Counted from the first letter of the stretch, positions 12,801-27,800 are shown. The stretch: 64,000 nt of DNA from Mesocentrotus franciscanus (GCA_037976565.1 CP137680.1:15682374-15746373), one strand, 5' to 3'. The notes: a model not told the origin generated them from the sequence alone. Numbers and translations are program-made.

Positions 12801-15800
12801 TTTTGAACTTTCGAAAGGTGGACAATACTGACCACGCTGTGGGTCAGTTACGTCAGTTATGTGAGTATTTGCATAAAAATAGAATCGGCAGTTCCCGCGA
12901 AACGGCCGCACATGGCTGCACACGGAGACTCTACTCTAGATCTAGAGTCTATCGCATTTTTCACCTGAATTTGGATCACATCCGACAGGGCTTTGATGAG
13001 GGCTTTGATGTTGACGTTGTCGCTCAGTGCCGTCTTTACGCTATAGCTCTGCACCTCAAACTGAAGCTATCAGTAAAAAATTATGCAAACTTCTTGTATG
13101 GTTTATGGTATTACGCGCATGCACGATACCATAAACCATACGAGAAGTTTGCATAATTTTTGACTGATAGCTTCAGTTTGAGGTGCAGAGCTTTATAGCG
13201 TAGAGACGGTACTGAGCGACGACGTCGATTTCTTAATATGTCAATAACTTAAGTGCAACTTCAGCGCAATGGCAATGCCAAGACGTAACATTACATAACG
13301 CACTGACATGTCATGCTTTAAACAAGTGACGCACGTCACACATAACTGACGCACACTCAGCATAGGTACAAACATAAAATAGAAAAATCAACGAACATTT
13401 CAGTACAACTTGCAAGTTTGTACCTTAAATATGACGAAAATGAGAATTTTCCAAACTTAAGTAAGACTTAAACTTAAGTGAAATACCGGTACTTAACTTC
13501 TCAAGGACACTGAAAAAATCATACAAAATAGAAGATTTGACTGAAGTATGATTTTGGTATCACATCAAACAGAAAATCACAAGCTTTCTCCTCACACTAA
13601 TATCTTTAATTTAACCTAGAACCTATGGCAGCCAGCGATAGCCAATCAAAAGGGCCCATGTAGGCGCCAACTTAGGAAAATGAGGCTGAGACGGGATGAA
13701 CGTAATGCGCATGGGCGCCGCATGCGCTAGATGTAAGCTAAAGTTCTACGTGCCATGTGGTTGCAAGTATACAATCTAAGCATTTTCATTTGTGATTACT
13801 GGCTTGCACTTAGAAGTTAGAATGAGATGACTTTGAAATAACTGATCCCCTTGTGACGTTGTGTTATGCTCAATGCAAACTTGACTTTGTTGGCAATTTT
13901 CTGATGTGCCAAACACATCCGGTCTCTAATCATCTCTAATCATCTTTTTGTAGTATATAACAGAAGTTCCTAAACACATGCCCTTTTTCAGGTCCCAAGG
14001 AAGATGTGAAGTCATCTACTAGTCTCCCTCCTGCTGTAGAGGGTCCTCTCAGATGCTTCCTCAGGGTAGCCATCACCAAGGTAACATGGACCACACCCAA
14101 GCTTCCTGATGCCACCCATGTCAGGTTGAGATGGTGGGGAGAAACATACAGTGGAACGCTCTTCAGGTGTGTTCGGTATTTTATCTTCAAAGGATTATGC
14201 ATTGCATTGGGATGAATAAATGACATGTTTAGTGATTTATTTCATTAATCCAACATACTTTTAGGGGAAAAGATATCAATAAAAAAAATTATAATTGAGA
14301 AATGAATTTCTTCATGATAACACAACTTTTGTGGGAAAATCCCGATATATTTTTACTTGCATCACTCAACAGTCTTGAACTGGTATCATAACATGTTTAA
14401 ATGCTGATCATCTAAATTATTCAACACAATTGTTCAAGTACATTCACTGTACAGTAGGGCTTTAATAATTTGTTTCATTTACATGTACATGTATGTAGTT
14501 TTCAAAACCCATAATATTTTATGACAGGAGCTCATCAAGTTCAAGTTCAAGTTCACTTTATTCAATACTTTCATTCAAAATATACAAAGGAAAACAAACA
14601 TATAAAAGTTAAAATAAAATACATGTATCAATATATAACATGGGAATTAACAAGTTGAGAAGACATGAAGAACAAGGGGAAAACATTTAAAACATAGATT
14701 AATGAAAGTATTTGGAGACTAGACAGGAAGGCCGGGCCTTATGTAAAAGTCGGTCTCCAGTAATTGTATATGAAACTAAGTACCGGTACATCATATTAGA
14801 TGTTTTTCATTATATTATATCTTAACATGTTGAAATGCTGATCATCTAAATTATTCAATACAATTGCTCAAGTACTCTTACTTTGTTTCATTTGCATGTA
14901 CAGTCAAACCTGTCTATAGCGACTACCCAAGGGAAACACAAATAGTGGTCTTTGTAGACAGGTGGTCTTTGCAGACAGGTTCCTTTAGTACAGGTTTCAA
15001 TGAGAAACCATTTTCAAGGGAAACAAAAAATGTGGTCTTTGTAGACATGTGGTCTTTGTAGAAATGTGGTCACTAAAGCAGGTTTGACTGTAGTTTTGAA
15101 AAACCAATGATATTTTATGACAGGAGCTCATAATGTTAGATTATTTTCATGATATTTGTTCTTTCTTCCTATCCTTGTCTCACTCTTCCAGGCCTGTAGA
15201 TGGCAAGAACCAGGGAAAGGCAGAGAGCCAGACTGTAGCTCGATTTCCTATACGATGTGGTCCAAAGCAGTTTACAGCTTATCTTAATGATATCCTTTAC
15301 ATAACAATTCAACATTATGTGCCATAGCTGACAACAGGATTTCTTGTGCATTAGTGAGCTGACAAATATGTAGATGTTCAAGTGAATGAAATAACTTTTA
15401 GAATAAAATGTTCTAGATTTGTATGTATTGTTATCTTAATTGGTAGCAGTTAATATTTCCTGTGAGTTAAAATACCGGTAGGAACATTCTTTGTGGTGCT
15501 AATTTTAAAATCACATAAAATCATCTTCACAGAAAATAAATGCTGCAATGATTTTTTGCTATTTCTGCCCATGCATTTTTTTTTAAAGGATGATGTATCA
15601 TAAATATACCACAGTATGTGGTACATTATTGCTGACTGGTTCATCATTATCATCATCATGCCAGGTCTGTCACAGACGTAGGCAGTCATGGCTCTCCATT
15701 TCCGTCTATCATCTGCTATTCTTAAAAGGTGGTATTGCTGATATCATTTTTGATTGTCCATTTGTTCAGGCTATGCAAATAAGTGAGGCATTGCCTTCCC

Positions 15801-18800
15801 TGCTTCTCTTTCCAGCAAATCATCCCTAATAATATTGTTTGGTCCAGATTATCCTTCCTGTATAAATAACTGAAAATCGCATTTGCCTCCTTCTTATTAT
15901 GTTGATGAGTGATGGTTTTACTCTTGCTTTTCTGAACACTTCTTCCTTCATGCTATCTTTTCTGTCCATGAGATAATTCGTAATTTTTCTCAAGAACCAG
16001 GTCACTGTAGCCTCTGTACACTGGTTCATAATAGTTCCTTTGTTAGCATATCTGTGATCCTTAACTGATCTGTGTGTACATATGGGCAGTGTGAGTATTG
16101 ATATCCTTCGGGGTTCGTCCATGGTTGTTTCAGGCAGAGCTCAAATCAACGAGATCAGTGTTATTTCACCACAGAAACCTATTAGTGGGTAAGTAATAGC
16201 ATCATCATTTTAAGCCATTGTAATGCCCCCAAAATATTATACGATGTCTGATTTTGTTTGATTAGTAGCAATATATACATTATTTTTAATTGTTGAATTA
16301 TATTTTTATGTTAGGTTTTGTTTTTTTAAGTGCAAAAATAAGCAAATGGATAGTAAAAAATTATTCTAAACATCTGACTGTGTTTTAAATTTGCTTGTAA
16401 TTTCATTTGTTTCGTAATTTTCTTGTGTAATCTTCAATAGTGATTTTGGTTTCAAATGGCATTATAGAAGTTGTTCATAACTTAAAGGGTAAGTCCACTC
16501 CAATAATAACTTATTTTCAATATAAGCAGAAAAGCAGACAAACCAATCAAAAAAAGTTTGAGCGAAATCGGATTACTAATAAAAAAAGTTATGAAAATAT
16601 GGAAATATATAAAGCGATTGATAAATAGTGAGGCAATGACGTCACAAACTGATAACCAATTTGGCAGTTTGTGTAGTGATTTTCATTGTTCCATAGTTTT
16701 TCATACTTTTTAAAAAGTTCATAACTACCTTATTAGTGATCCGATTTTCCTCCAACTTTTTTTGCTCTGTTTCTCCTGTTTTTCTGCATCTATTGAATGC
16801 AAGTTACTTTTGGAGTGGACTTGGCCTTTAAAGAATGAGAGTATCATACTGCATTTCTTCATTATTATGATCTTTACTATGACTTTGAATTTTATTTTGC
16901 CACTAATTTCAAGAACAAGGCACCATGAATACATCTCCAAAAGTCAAATCTGAATAATAATGATATAAATTTATTCTCCTCACCTTGTAGGACATATCCA
17001 GTATTCTCGGTGAAAGATTCCCAGAAAATTGCAGAGGTGCATATTTCAATGATGTTTGAACCTCTCATAAGTGAGTATAAATGGGTCTTAGCCTCTTAGG
17101 AGTACATGTACAGTCAACAACAAAATTATTCATACCTTTTGTAAATGTGATGTTCTTTGTGGGGTTTTTTCTGGTCATAACTCAAGAATGAAGGGTGAAC
17201 TGGTTGAATTAGGGCCTTTGTTGAATACTTCTAGATGTAAGGTTTAATATGTCACAATCTCAAGAAACATTGATTGGGGCATACTTAAAAAAATACAAAA
17301 CTTGATAAGGGTATGAATAATTTAGTTGTTAACTGTGTGTCTTAGGATACTACAGAGAAGATCACATGAACTCTCAGGACAAAACAGATAATTTTGACAA
17401 TAAAAAGCATTTGAAGTTGCAAATATATATTTTGTAGTTGTTGGTAGATATTTTACAGTATTAAACTTAAAAATGACATGTAGAATAAATCTGAATCATT
17501 ATTGTCAGTAAGTTAATCACTCAAGGACTTTCTTATAACATAAAATCTGTAGGTAAGTGCGATAAATTTAAGGCTTTATTTGATTAATAGACATAGCAGA
17601 CAGTGAGAAAATTGGAAAAAAATTCTAAATTTAATCTAATTCTTAACATACCAATATATTTTCCCAACACTTAACACTTTGTTTGGGAGAAATGGACCCC
17701 ACTGAAGACTTTTAAATGTTAAAAACTGCCCTAACAATTCAAAATATTTTGAATCCTTGTGTTCTTGTTCCTCTCTGATAGCATCCTATGATAGCTCCAG
17801 CTCCATGCCAACAACAGATGCTAGTATGGTGGCGCCCTCTAGGCCCACTGACCAGGACAGTGTCCGTTCTAAGACATCTCATCGCTCTACCTCCTCCCGT
17901 GACTCCTCCCGATCGGGCAAGAAGAAGAAGATTTTTCCTGGTTCCAGCTCCACAGAGGGACCATTCACATCAGGCAATTCAAAGGTTTACTTTCCTTCTT
18001 CATCTGTTTTTAGTCATTGTGAAATGAATAATGTTTGTGTTGTTATGTTTGCTGTTTTCTCTCAAAGAGCTGTGAAATCAAGCTGCAGATAAGATCCAGA
18101 GGAGCTACATCTATATTTACATCAAAACATCTGGTTAAATTTTGATTAATGCTTTACCCAAGGCCAGGGTCAGAATGGGACTCGGTGTAAAGGCAATAGC
18201 TTGGTAGAGTATTCCAGAATATTTTGCATATGCACATGCATGTGGCTTGGAAGCAGGGGATTACAAGTACTTCACTCACCCTGATCACAATATTAAGGGT
18301 CATTTCTAAACTTTGGTTCATAATATTCAGGAACTCATTCAGAAATAGGACATTTTTATTTTTATTACTGCTCATTTGTTTGAGATCTGGGCCCCATTTC
18401 AAAAAACAAATGACAGTTTTTTGTTATAAGCTAGTGAAATCCTTGCTTCTGATTGGTTATCAGCAGATTTGTCACTGATTTTTGTCATTTGTCATTGAAA
18501 AAGGGCTTTGTGAAACAGGTCCCTGGTTTAATTAGGAATTAAGCTACTAGAGAGCTACTTTTGCCATTTCCCAAATATAAATGCTTCCATCGTATTCAGC
18601 ATTACAAATGAACCTTTCTCCTGCTAACCCTAATTCATCCAGGTTCCCTCTGATGCCATGTCAAGAGATCTTGAATCTGATTACAGTGCCGTGATTGGTC
18701 ACCCATCAAAACCTTCATCTCAGACTGGTCACATGATGTCGTTAGGTGCCAAACAAGGTGAAGACTAAAAAGCTACACTGAAATCTTTTTTGCACCTCTT

Positions 18801-21800
18801 ATGAAAAAAATGAAAAATTTAAGAAGAATATTTTGTTTTGTTTCTCTTATTGTTTGTATTTTTTTTAGTCTGACTACAGGTTGCTCACACATACTTTCAA
18901 AAGAAAGGATATGATCTGCAGTTTAAAAATGTGTGTTATGAAATTCACATCTTATGCAAGACACACATTTTGTATGCCAATTTTAGCTGGATAAGCTTGA
19001 GAGTGCTAGAACATTAATGCTCATAGCAATATCAGGCTTGGAAAATATGTTGGCTTCAAGAAGTTTAGAGATATGATGCAAATGAATGTATAGGATATAT
19101 TTAGAGCAGGATTGCTTTCTTTATCTCCCTCAGACCTATCAAGGAGACCCCTCTCTACCTTACCGATCACAAGCAACACAAGATCGCTCCCTGCGCAGCA
19201 AATGGGTAACACTGTCCCAGACAGAGTGAACCCAGATCTCATCTCAGCCTTGCTTGATAGAGGCAAGAAGCTGAGGAATGCTATGATCAAAGAAGAGTTA
19301 GGCCACCACTCTTCAAGAGGGAGACCTCCTGTAATCCAGGGGACAGAAGATGTGGGAATGAGAGAGGTTGCTGAAGGGCACAGGAGATACAGAAGGTATG
19401 AAATATTGATGCAAGTACCAACAAAATAATAATAATAAATCTAGATTTGTTGGTATTTAGGGTTCCTGTCTATCCTTGAAATCAGAGAAAACCTGGGAAA
19501 TAAGTTCCATTTTTTTTACCAGTCTGGGAAAATCAGGGAATATGGTTTTCATGAAATACTGAGAACACTGGTGTTGATGTTATAGATGTCAGTTTTAGGG
19601 GTCTTATTAGTCACTGGACAGATATGAAGTGATGTTAGGCTGTGTTTTGATATGGGGGATGTATTAGACTCCCCATGTCTATATTATAGACAATAATGAT
19701 CATTGAATGGTGATTTACTTATATGTTCTGTTGCAGTTGATCAGTGTATTCCTTTTCCTCTCTGATAACCTCCTATGATAGCTCCAGCTTTCTACCAGCA
19801 TCAGACACCAGTATGATTTCATTGTCTGGGGCAATGATTTGGAATGGACCTTTGGATGTCAAAAGTAGCAAGAACATGGTATGGTAATCTTGCATTACAA
19901 AAATATATGTAATCTCAAAGCTTACCTTTGCCAATATCCCACCCTAAGCTTGTTGATACAACGCTGTTGCACATCTTTATTCTTTTTTCAGGAGAGGCTC
20001 ATCTGGTGAGCTCTTCCGAGAGCTCCTTCATGGAGAACGAGATGAAGTCCCAGTAAGGGATGGAGATCCTACAGTTGCCCTTGACAACCCAGATGATGAT
20101 GAAGATGCTGATACAGAGAACAGAGCAGTTGAGCTCCTTGTAGGGGATGTGCTCAGTGCTGAGGATCTCAAAAACCTGAAAGCTCTATATGTAAGTTGTA
20201 GATTAAGATGTATACACCATTTGACATCATATGCATTGGATCGGTTTTTGAAAGATTGGCACAGTGCTGAACAAGAACAAGAACAAGATACCTACCCATG
20301 TCTACTGCTACATGTGAAAGATAATTATTTTTTCTTTATGCACCATTTTAAAACGAATGTTAATGTTTGCTGGAATTATGCATGACATATGGTTCTGTTT
20401 GGGTGGGGCATTTCATCGGTATGGCTCTTGCACTGTAAATTACTGTGTACAAGATGTAAGATTTGATAACATTTTGCAGAACTTCAATGCTTTCTATTAT
20501 ATTGATATATATATATATATATATATTTGTAAATGTCATCCCCATCTCAGTCTGGGGTTTCCCCTCCAGCGAGCGTATCTTCCCACAGTGATGATGTCTA
20601 CAGCGAGGAGGAGGATCCTCTCCATGACAACAGCATCCTGGAGGAACTCTTCTACAAGGGAGTGGTAAGATTGAAAGTGATGAACATGTTTATCAAAGAT
20701 TTATGTATTATATAGAGTGAAAGAGAAATAAAGGGATAGAAGACAATTATAATAGCAACAAGGATTAAGTATGTTACCTCAGTCACATCAATGCAACCGA
20801 CACGAGACCGAATACAGTCCGAACGACCGATTATAATACCCCAAATGGTTAAAAACGGCCAGTTTGGAGTCGGTCTTGCTTCAGTGTTGTGGTGTAACTG
20901 AGGTATAAGAAGAATGAAAAGATGTATGAGACAAGGAAAGAAAACAGGCATAGACAGGAAAAGGAGAGAGAGATGAAAACAGCAGGATGAATAGCGAGTT
21001 AAGTGAAGTAAACTTTGTGTAAGAAAAAAAATATTCAGATTAATGTCCAAACATAAATAAGTAGAAGTGTAAGAAGTATATTGATGAATGCAAATTTGTG
21101 TGTATTTCATTTCTGTGCAGGCAAGCAGTAGTGATGAGAGCCTGGCTGATCTATTAGACTCAGATTCAAGTGATGATGTGGAGTCTTGTACCGTAAGTTG
21201 TTCCATTCATTCTTTGTATTTTTATAAGTCAATCTCAAGAACCAATTTACTCAAGCATTCATCAAAGAAACAGTCCCTCCACAACATATGAATGTGGCTG
21301 GTAAAGTGTCTCAAAACTAAGCGATACGAACCGATGCAGGGGGGTGTTTCACAAAGACTAAGATCGACTTTAAGTTGGACTTAAGTATAACAGGCCGTTC
21401 GTGCCATTGTTTGCTCTCACCGTTATGATCTTTAGATAATATTTTTTCCAATAATGAATTATCAAAAAATGTAAGTTTTGTCGATTTTTTACCATGATTT
21501 GTACGTCCCTTGGGAGACCAATGCCAGTAAATGATGATAGCAAACAATGGCATGAACGGCCTGCTATACTTAAGTCCAACTTAAAGTCGATCTTAGTCTT
21601 TGTGAAACACCCCCCAGATGTGCATTTGTCAAAGCAGTGCATATTTCAAATATGATGTTGATCAGGAGGGTATTTTGAAAAAACATATCTGATTGCCTGT
21701 AATTGAAAAGAGAAAGGAGTTTTTATTTTAGGTCATATTTACGTATGGTATTAATGTAATAAGCAGAATTGATATTCTGTTGTTAAATTTGTAATTGTGC

Positions 21801-24800
21801 ATGAAGTGTGAAATGCAATGTTGTTCGTTGGATTGTAGACCCATCTTGTTCTTAATTCAAACCAAAATATCATTTCATGTACAGGTAAAGAGGAATAAAC
21901 AAGGCAAAACTCAGGTTACCGCATCACCAAGACAAAAAAAAGATGATGCTAGCAGCAATGGTTACCTGGATACCAGTGCAGCAGATGATGCCAGCCCGAG
22001 GAGATCCAGAGCTGAGATGCAGGACATGGAGGAGAGAGAAGAATCAAGCCAGTCTTTGAGTGAATCTAGAACATCAGGATCACTATCTCTCTCCTCGTCT
22101 CGTGATGCAAGTCATTATTATAGAGGTAGAGTGGTTTCCTCTTCTTTGTTGTCTTCATCTGCTCATTCTTGCTTCTTTTTTATTTTCTTCATTTGCTTCA
22201 GTTTGTCTTCCATTATTTTGTTATCATATTTCATTTATTTACTGCTGAAGAGAGACTTTTGTAATAATTATCTGTTTGAAGATGTATCTCTTTTGTTACA
22301 ATGACTCACAAGGTATACCAAACTCTGTAGTTTACTTTCCCATATTCAGAGTAAATCTAAATTTGTCCATAGGAGGAGATGTTTAACATCATCTGAGCAG
22401 CAGCAGACCAGTCTGTTTGGCCTATTACAGACTCAATTTTATTGCAGAGACTGCATGAACAGATGTCAACAATTTTCTGTTGATACCTGAAGCAGCTATT
22501 GTTTGCAATTGCACAATATATACAAACAAAAATGTATGAGTGTAGAAGCAAATGCATTTCAATTTTACTATCTCACTGATTATTATTTTTGTTTTTTAAG
22601 GTCACAGTGAGACTGACCCTGCTTCTGGCCTGAGTGTGGAGAGATTGACACTCCTTGGGCGTGTCCATGTTGCTAGGGTAACCATTGATAAGCTCAATCT
22701 CCGATCAGAGCCAGCCAGTCGCATCCCTGTTCGGACGGGGAAGGGAGTGGATCAGAGAGGATCAAGGGGGATCAAGGGCAAACCTCCAAGACCATTAACA
22801 CAGAAAAAGATGTAAGTACAGATGAGCTGACATTTGCTCCACTGATATTTACTCTGATGACATTAACTCTGGGCTTTCTTTTTGTCAAATCTTGATTTGG
22901 GATTGAGTTTTAAGTTAGGGTTAGAGTTAGGCATAGTACTGGGTGCTGGATAGAAGTTAGGAATGTGGTCAGTGGCAAGAACGTAAGATAGACCACAGAG
23001 CAATGGTCGCCAGAGTACAACCATATAAAGTACAATACTGTTCCTAGGTGGTCTACCATTCTGGACCAGAGGAGGACCAGAGGAGGACCAGAGCTGGGCC
23101 AGAGATGACCCCACAATGCAGAAGTTATGGTTTCATCCTCCAGCTTTATTTCAGTTATCGTTGTATATTAAATTATTAATGATGAATCTGATGATTCTCT
23201 GGGATGAGGGTAATGAAGTAAGTTGAGAAATACACATTTCCAGAGGGAAATCAGTGGAATAATTGTCAAGAAATATGTCAAACTAGCCCTCTATACACAC
23301 TCCATTTCTAGAACCTATTTTGTGGAGTACCAGTTCCCAGTGAGCGAGGCATCCAGTGGGAGGAACGGAGCAACATCCGGTTCCATGGCAACAGAGCTGA
23401 TGAGAGTGGTCTCTAAGAAGGTTACTGGTAAGGAAGTATCCTTTGGACATCGGTCAGTGTTTCCAGTCCAGTTTGATGGTCAAGCGGTAGACAGGTGGTG
23501 GAAGCAACTACTCGTCTTCAAGGTCTTCTCTAAGGTTGCAGGAGATAAACATGTAAGTGAGATCGAAGGAGGAAAACTATTGAAATATATGTGATAAAAT
23601 GAAAGCTATTCTTATAAAATTTTCACCTTCTATTCTAAATGAAGCATTCAGTCATTCTAGTTCAGATATGTTGTAGGTGTTATTTAACATTCTTTTTCTG
23701 TTTTTCCATGGTGTGAGATGGTGTGTAAGTATATTATTTTTAAACATTTGAAAGTTTTAATGAATGTAATAATTTGTTGGTATTTACCAATAGAGCATGT
23801 TTGTTTATTTTCTTTTAGTTTTCTTTTTGTACAACAGATGCACATAGAAGAAATAGAATGTACTTGTAAACAAACTTTAGCTTCCATTATTTTGTTTTTC
23901 TTGGTCATTTCGATGTCTGGCATACTGTCAGCTTTTAATAATTAGATTATATATAAATCACCCTTCTTTAAGCAAAGAGCAGGCTTTGGAATGTACTTTA
24001 TATAATTTAATCCCAGCCCACCATTCTTGGAGTAGCCAGTATCCCCCTGAGGTCACTCATACAGAGTCCAGACCTAGTGACCATCTCTGAGCTACCGGTC
24101 AAGGATAAGACTTCTCCATCTAGGACCGCTGACCAAGACACCAGTCAGAGAGGGAACATGATTGGTCTCATTTCGGTAAGGGGTTATGAAGTACCTTCAT
24201 TGTTGATAAAATGTTTGAATATCATTGATGTCAAACATGTTTGAATTATGAGACTATGCAAATATGCAAACCCAAGATGTAGTAAATGATTATAAAAAAT
24301 CAGGTGGTATGAAAATTGAGAAAAAGCAACACGTGCATGTACCATGTAGCCTGTAAATGATATTTGAAAGTCAGTAGGTCATAACAAGAATGTACTTTCC
24401 TGTTTCTTGGAATAAACACCTAAATATAATAGTTGCAAACTTTTGTTTGCTCTGAGATTTAGGAATTTAATAAGGAACACCCAATTTTCTTGCATGTAAT
24501 TTCTTTCCTTTACTGGTGGATGTACACTGTAGTTGGATTGTTGAAATTCTAGTTTTTGCATTTTGTTGGATTTCATATAATTACTCTTTACTTCTGATTG
24601 CTGTATAGGTGAGTATGGAGCTTGCATCAGACAGCAAGGACTTTGCCTCGGCTTTAGCCAAGACCAGAGTGGCCGAGATGCAGGGGGCGAGGATTGTACC
24701 CCTCCCCTCATCGGACCCCAGGGCAGTGCTAGGTCATCTCACAAGGCAGGCATCATCACCACCATCATCCAAGCATGCTTCGCCAGGCAGACCTCAGCAA

Positions 24801-27800
24801 AGGGATGGAGATCAGTCTAGGATGGTTGGGAAGTCATCAGTTGCTCTTCCATCTGGTCATCCAGGTTTGTTTGCTTGTGATAAGACACAGTTGGAAATAT
24901 GTGCAAAAGAGATCCATCAGCTCCAGTCACATGACATAGTCATCATTGTAAAAAGTTCAGATAGATAGATAGATATAATAAACCTTTCTTTAAAAAAGCA
25001 AAAACATTTCACCATTGAGTATTCTAATAAAACTATCACTATGAACAGGCATCGTTGGTTTATTGAAATGCTGGGAGAGGGGGAATTACTCACTTTGCCA
25101 TATCAAAGTTCCATGCATTACCCTTACAGTGTTCAGTCTATTTCTTTTATATTTTTTTTTTTTTTTTTTGGGGTAATACCGGTAATTTCCTATTTCAGTG
25201 ACTCCCAATTGTAGACTATCTTTCTTATACTAATACTAAATAAAATTGAATAATATATAGTTCTTTCCTCCCTCTCCTTTGTAGGAGCAGATGTTGGCCA
25301 TTCAGAAGCTGAAACTACTGATCATCAAACTACCCAAGCCACCAAGACAAACAGGGATGCAACTCCAAAACAGCAAGGTGGCTTTGAGGTTGGTTAAAGA
25401 AAGTTTTGATAACTTAGTATTTTTTTCATACAACTTTGATTATTTGCTCCATTGCATTTCTTTCATATTTTTTACATTATAATACATGTTAAAAAACATC
25501 AGGTAAAGAGAGAAAATGGAAATATGTGCAGATTTATGTCTCATGTGAATGTAAAAATTTTGTAATGGAAAAGAGTGTTATTATTGTAACATTTGAATGA
25601 TGCATTTACATATTTAACAGCAATATATTGCAATGTCAATGTACATTGTGCTGTGTTCCTTCTGTTCTGTTACCTTCTGAATAGCGTTTCCAATATTTTT
25701 GCTTACGTTTAGTGGCATGCTGATTAATGTTGTCTTCATTTGTTTTTTGTTAGATTTTCATACATGTACATAATATTTGTATCTTATGTACATATATTTG
25801 TGTATGATAGTTGTTAGAGATTTTGATACTTTATCTCCTGTGAGATTGAGTTTATCAAATCATCCACATTTCTCATGATTAAATCATTATCCTCACCAGG
25901 CCCTAACTCTCCATTCCTTGCTGTATGTAAGAGACGGTCACCTGACCACCTCATCTATACCAGGAAACACAATGCCTAAACCCCACCCACATCCTTCTCT
26001 GCAGTATTTCTCAGGTTAGTTTAAGTAGTGTGAAAAGAAATGATGATAGATTTCATCAGGAATACATTGAAATCATTGATATGTTTTTAAAAAAAAGAGT
26101 CTCCAACCATTATGAAAGTATGGTTTTCATCTAAAAATTGTAAATTGTGAATACGAGTACATTTCTAAATCACTGGTGGATTGTGGAGGCGTCGTGGTCT
26201 AGTGGATAAGTCACCAGACTGTGGATCACATGGTTTGCAGTCTGAGTCCCGCTTTGGCACTTATGTCCTGTGGCAAGGCATTAATCTATATTTGCCACAC
26301 TCCACCCAGGTGAGGTAAATGGGTACCTGGCAGGAATTAATTCCCCAAAATGCTAGAGTACCATAATGGCAGCCATGCTAAAGCCAGGATAATAATTGTG
26401 GAGCACCTAGAGTGTCAAATCTGACAGACATGAGCGCTATACAAGAACCCACTATTATTATTATTATAACTATGATGCAAGAAAACATTCATATTGTGCG
26501 TAAATTTGTGTTTTAGACACAACATTAAGATTGTTTCATGTTATTGCACAATTTTGTAACATATTAGCTATTGATACATGATTCAAGATATGAATTCCTG
26601 TTCATCAAGAATTTCCCCTTCTGTGGTCTACATCAATGACAGGAGGAAGAGACAGACTGGTGCATAATACTTACCTGGTTGGCCGTATGTTCTGGTTGGA
26701 TGATGCAGCTAGGTCTGATGTGTGTTGGGGTACCACTCAACCTGATTTTGACTATGTGCAGGTAATGAATAGATTCTGTGTGTGTGTGTGTGTGTCTCTC
26801 TCTCTCTCTCTCTCTCTTCCTCTCTCTCTCTTGAGGGGAAGATGAAATGTATAAATTTCTCTCAATTTATTTACAAATTAAGGAAAGAGACAAAGACAGG
26901 AAGAGGAGAAGACAAGGAGAACATATGTACAGTGCAAAAGAAAGATGTATAGAAAGTTGGAAAGAGAAAGGGAAAGGATGAATAAAAGAAGATTGAGAGA
27001 GATGAAGGGAATTTCCGGAAAGAAGAACCAAAGGCAGGAACTTGGAGAAAAGACACATAAGAGCGACTAGAAATGTTTTCCATGCTTTTCTTTGTTTATA
27101 TACATGTAGGTATCTCCAGTGCTTCTCACACAGTCACTTCTTGAAAGAATGAGGAATAATTTCACCGTGATAGAAGTCTGGGATAAGAAGACCTCTGCTC
27201 AACATGACCAGGTAAGTTCATATGTAAAATTTATGGGTCCAATGGTAGACTTGGTCTATATTCTTGGCTTAATTTAAAGGCATTTAATTCCAGGCAGGCC
27301 TATTTTTTTACAGTTTTCTTTTTGTTTCATGTACAAGTGTATTAAATAGATTAGATTAGATTTTTTGACATTTCACTTTCACATTTCAAGATCATGTCCC
27401 TGAATTTCCATAAAGTTTTTTGTAATATTTTGTATAGGTGTAAAAAAAAAACAAGAACTGCTATGATTACTTTTTGTTTGTTAATTATCTGTAACAAAAT
27501 GGCATTATACCTTGTGACGATGTTATTTAAATCAATTCAAATACGATCTAAAGAAGTATGTTTCAATCTTTTTTCACCCAGTTACTAGGTATTGCCAAGC
27601 TCCCCTTGCATCAGCTCTACATGTCGTACAGGGATCAGAGAATCGGCAAGACATTACTCAAGTCTCAGGTAGGTGTCCTTAAACTTTAATACCAGATCTT
27701 GTTTTAGACCAGTGACTTAGTGTGAAACAGATATACATGTACATGTACACCATTTTTGTGTAATTGCATGATTTACATCTTGTAGCCCAAACACACTTAT

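Larger units (their letters stand above)
9824..13991 (+). other. C2CD3 intron 1, 4.2 kb
   Basis: Non-coding. It contains a 1.4-kb inverted-repeat element with a SINE inside it, and a 220-base hairpin, listed separately. No further exon is needed by phase. Confidence 0.8.
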
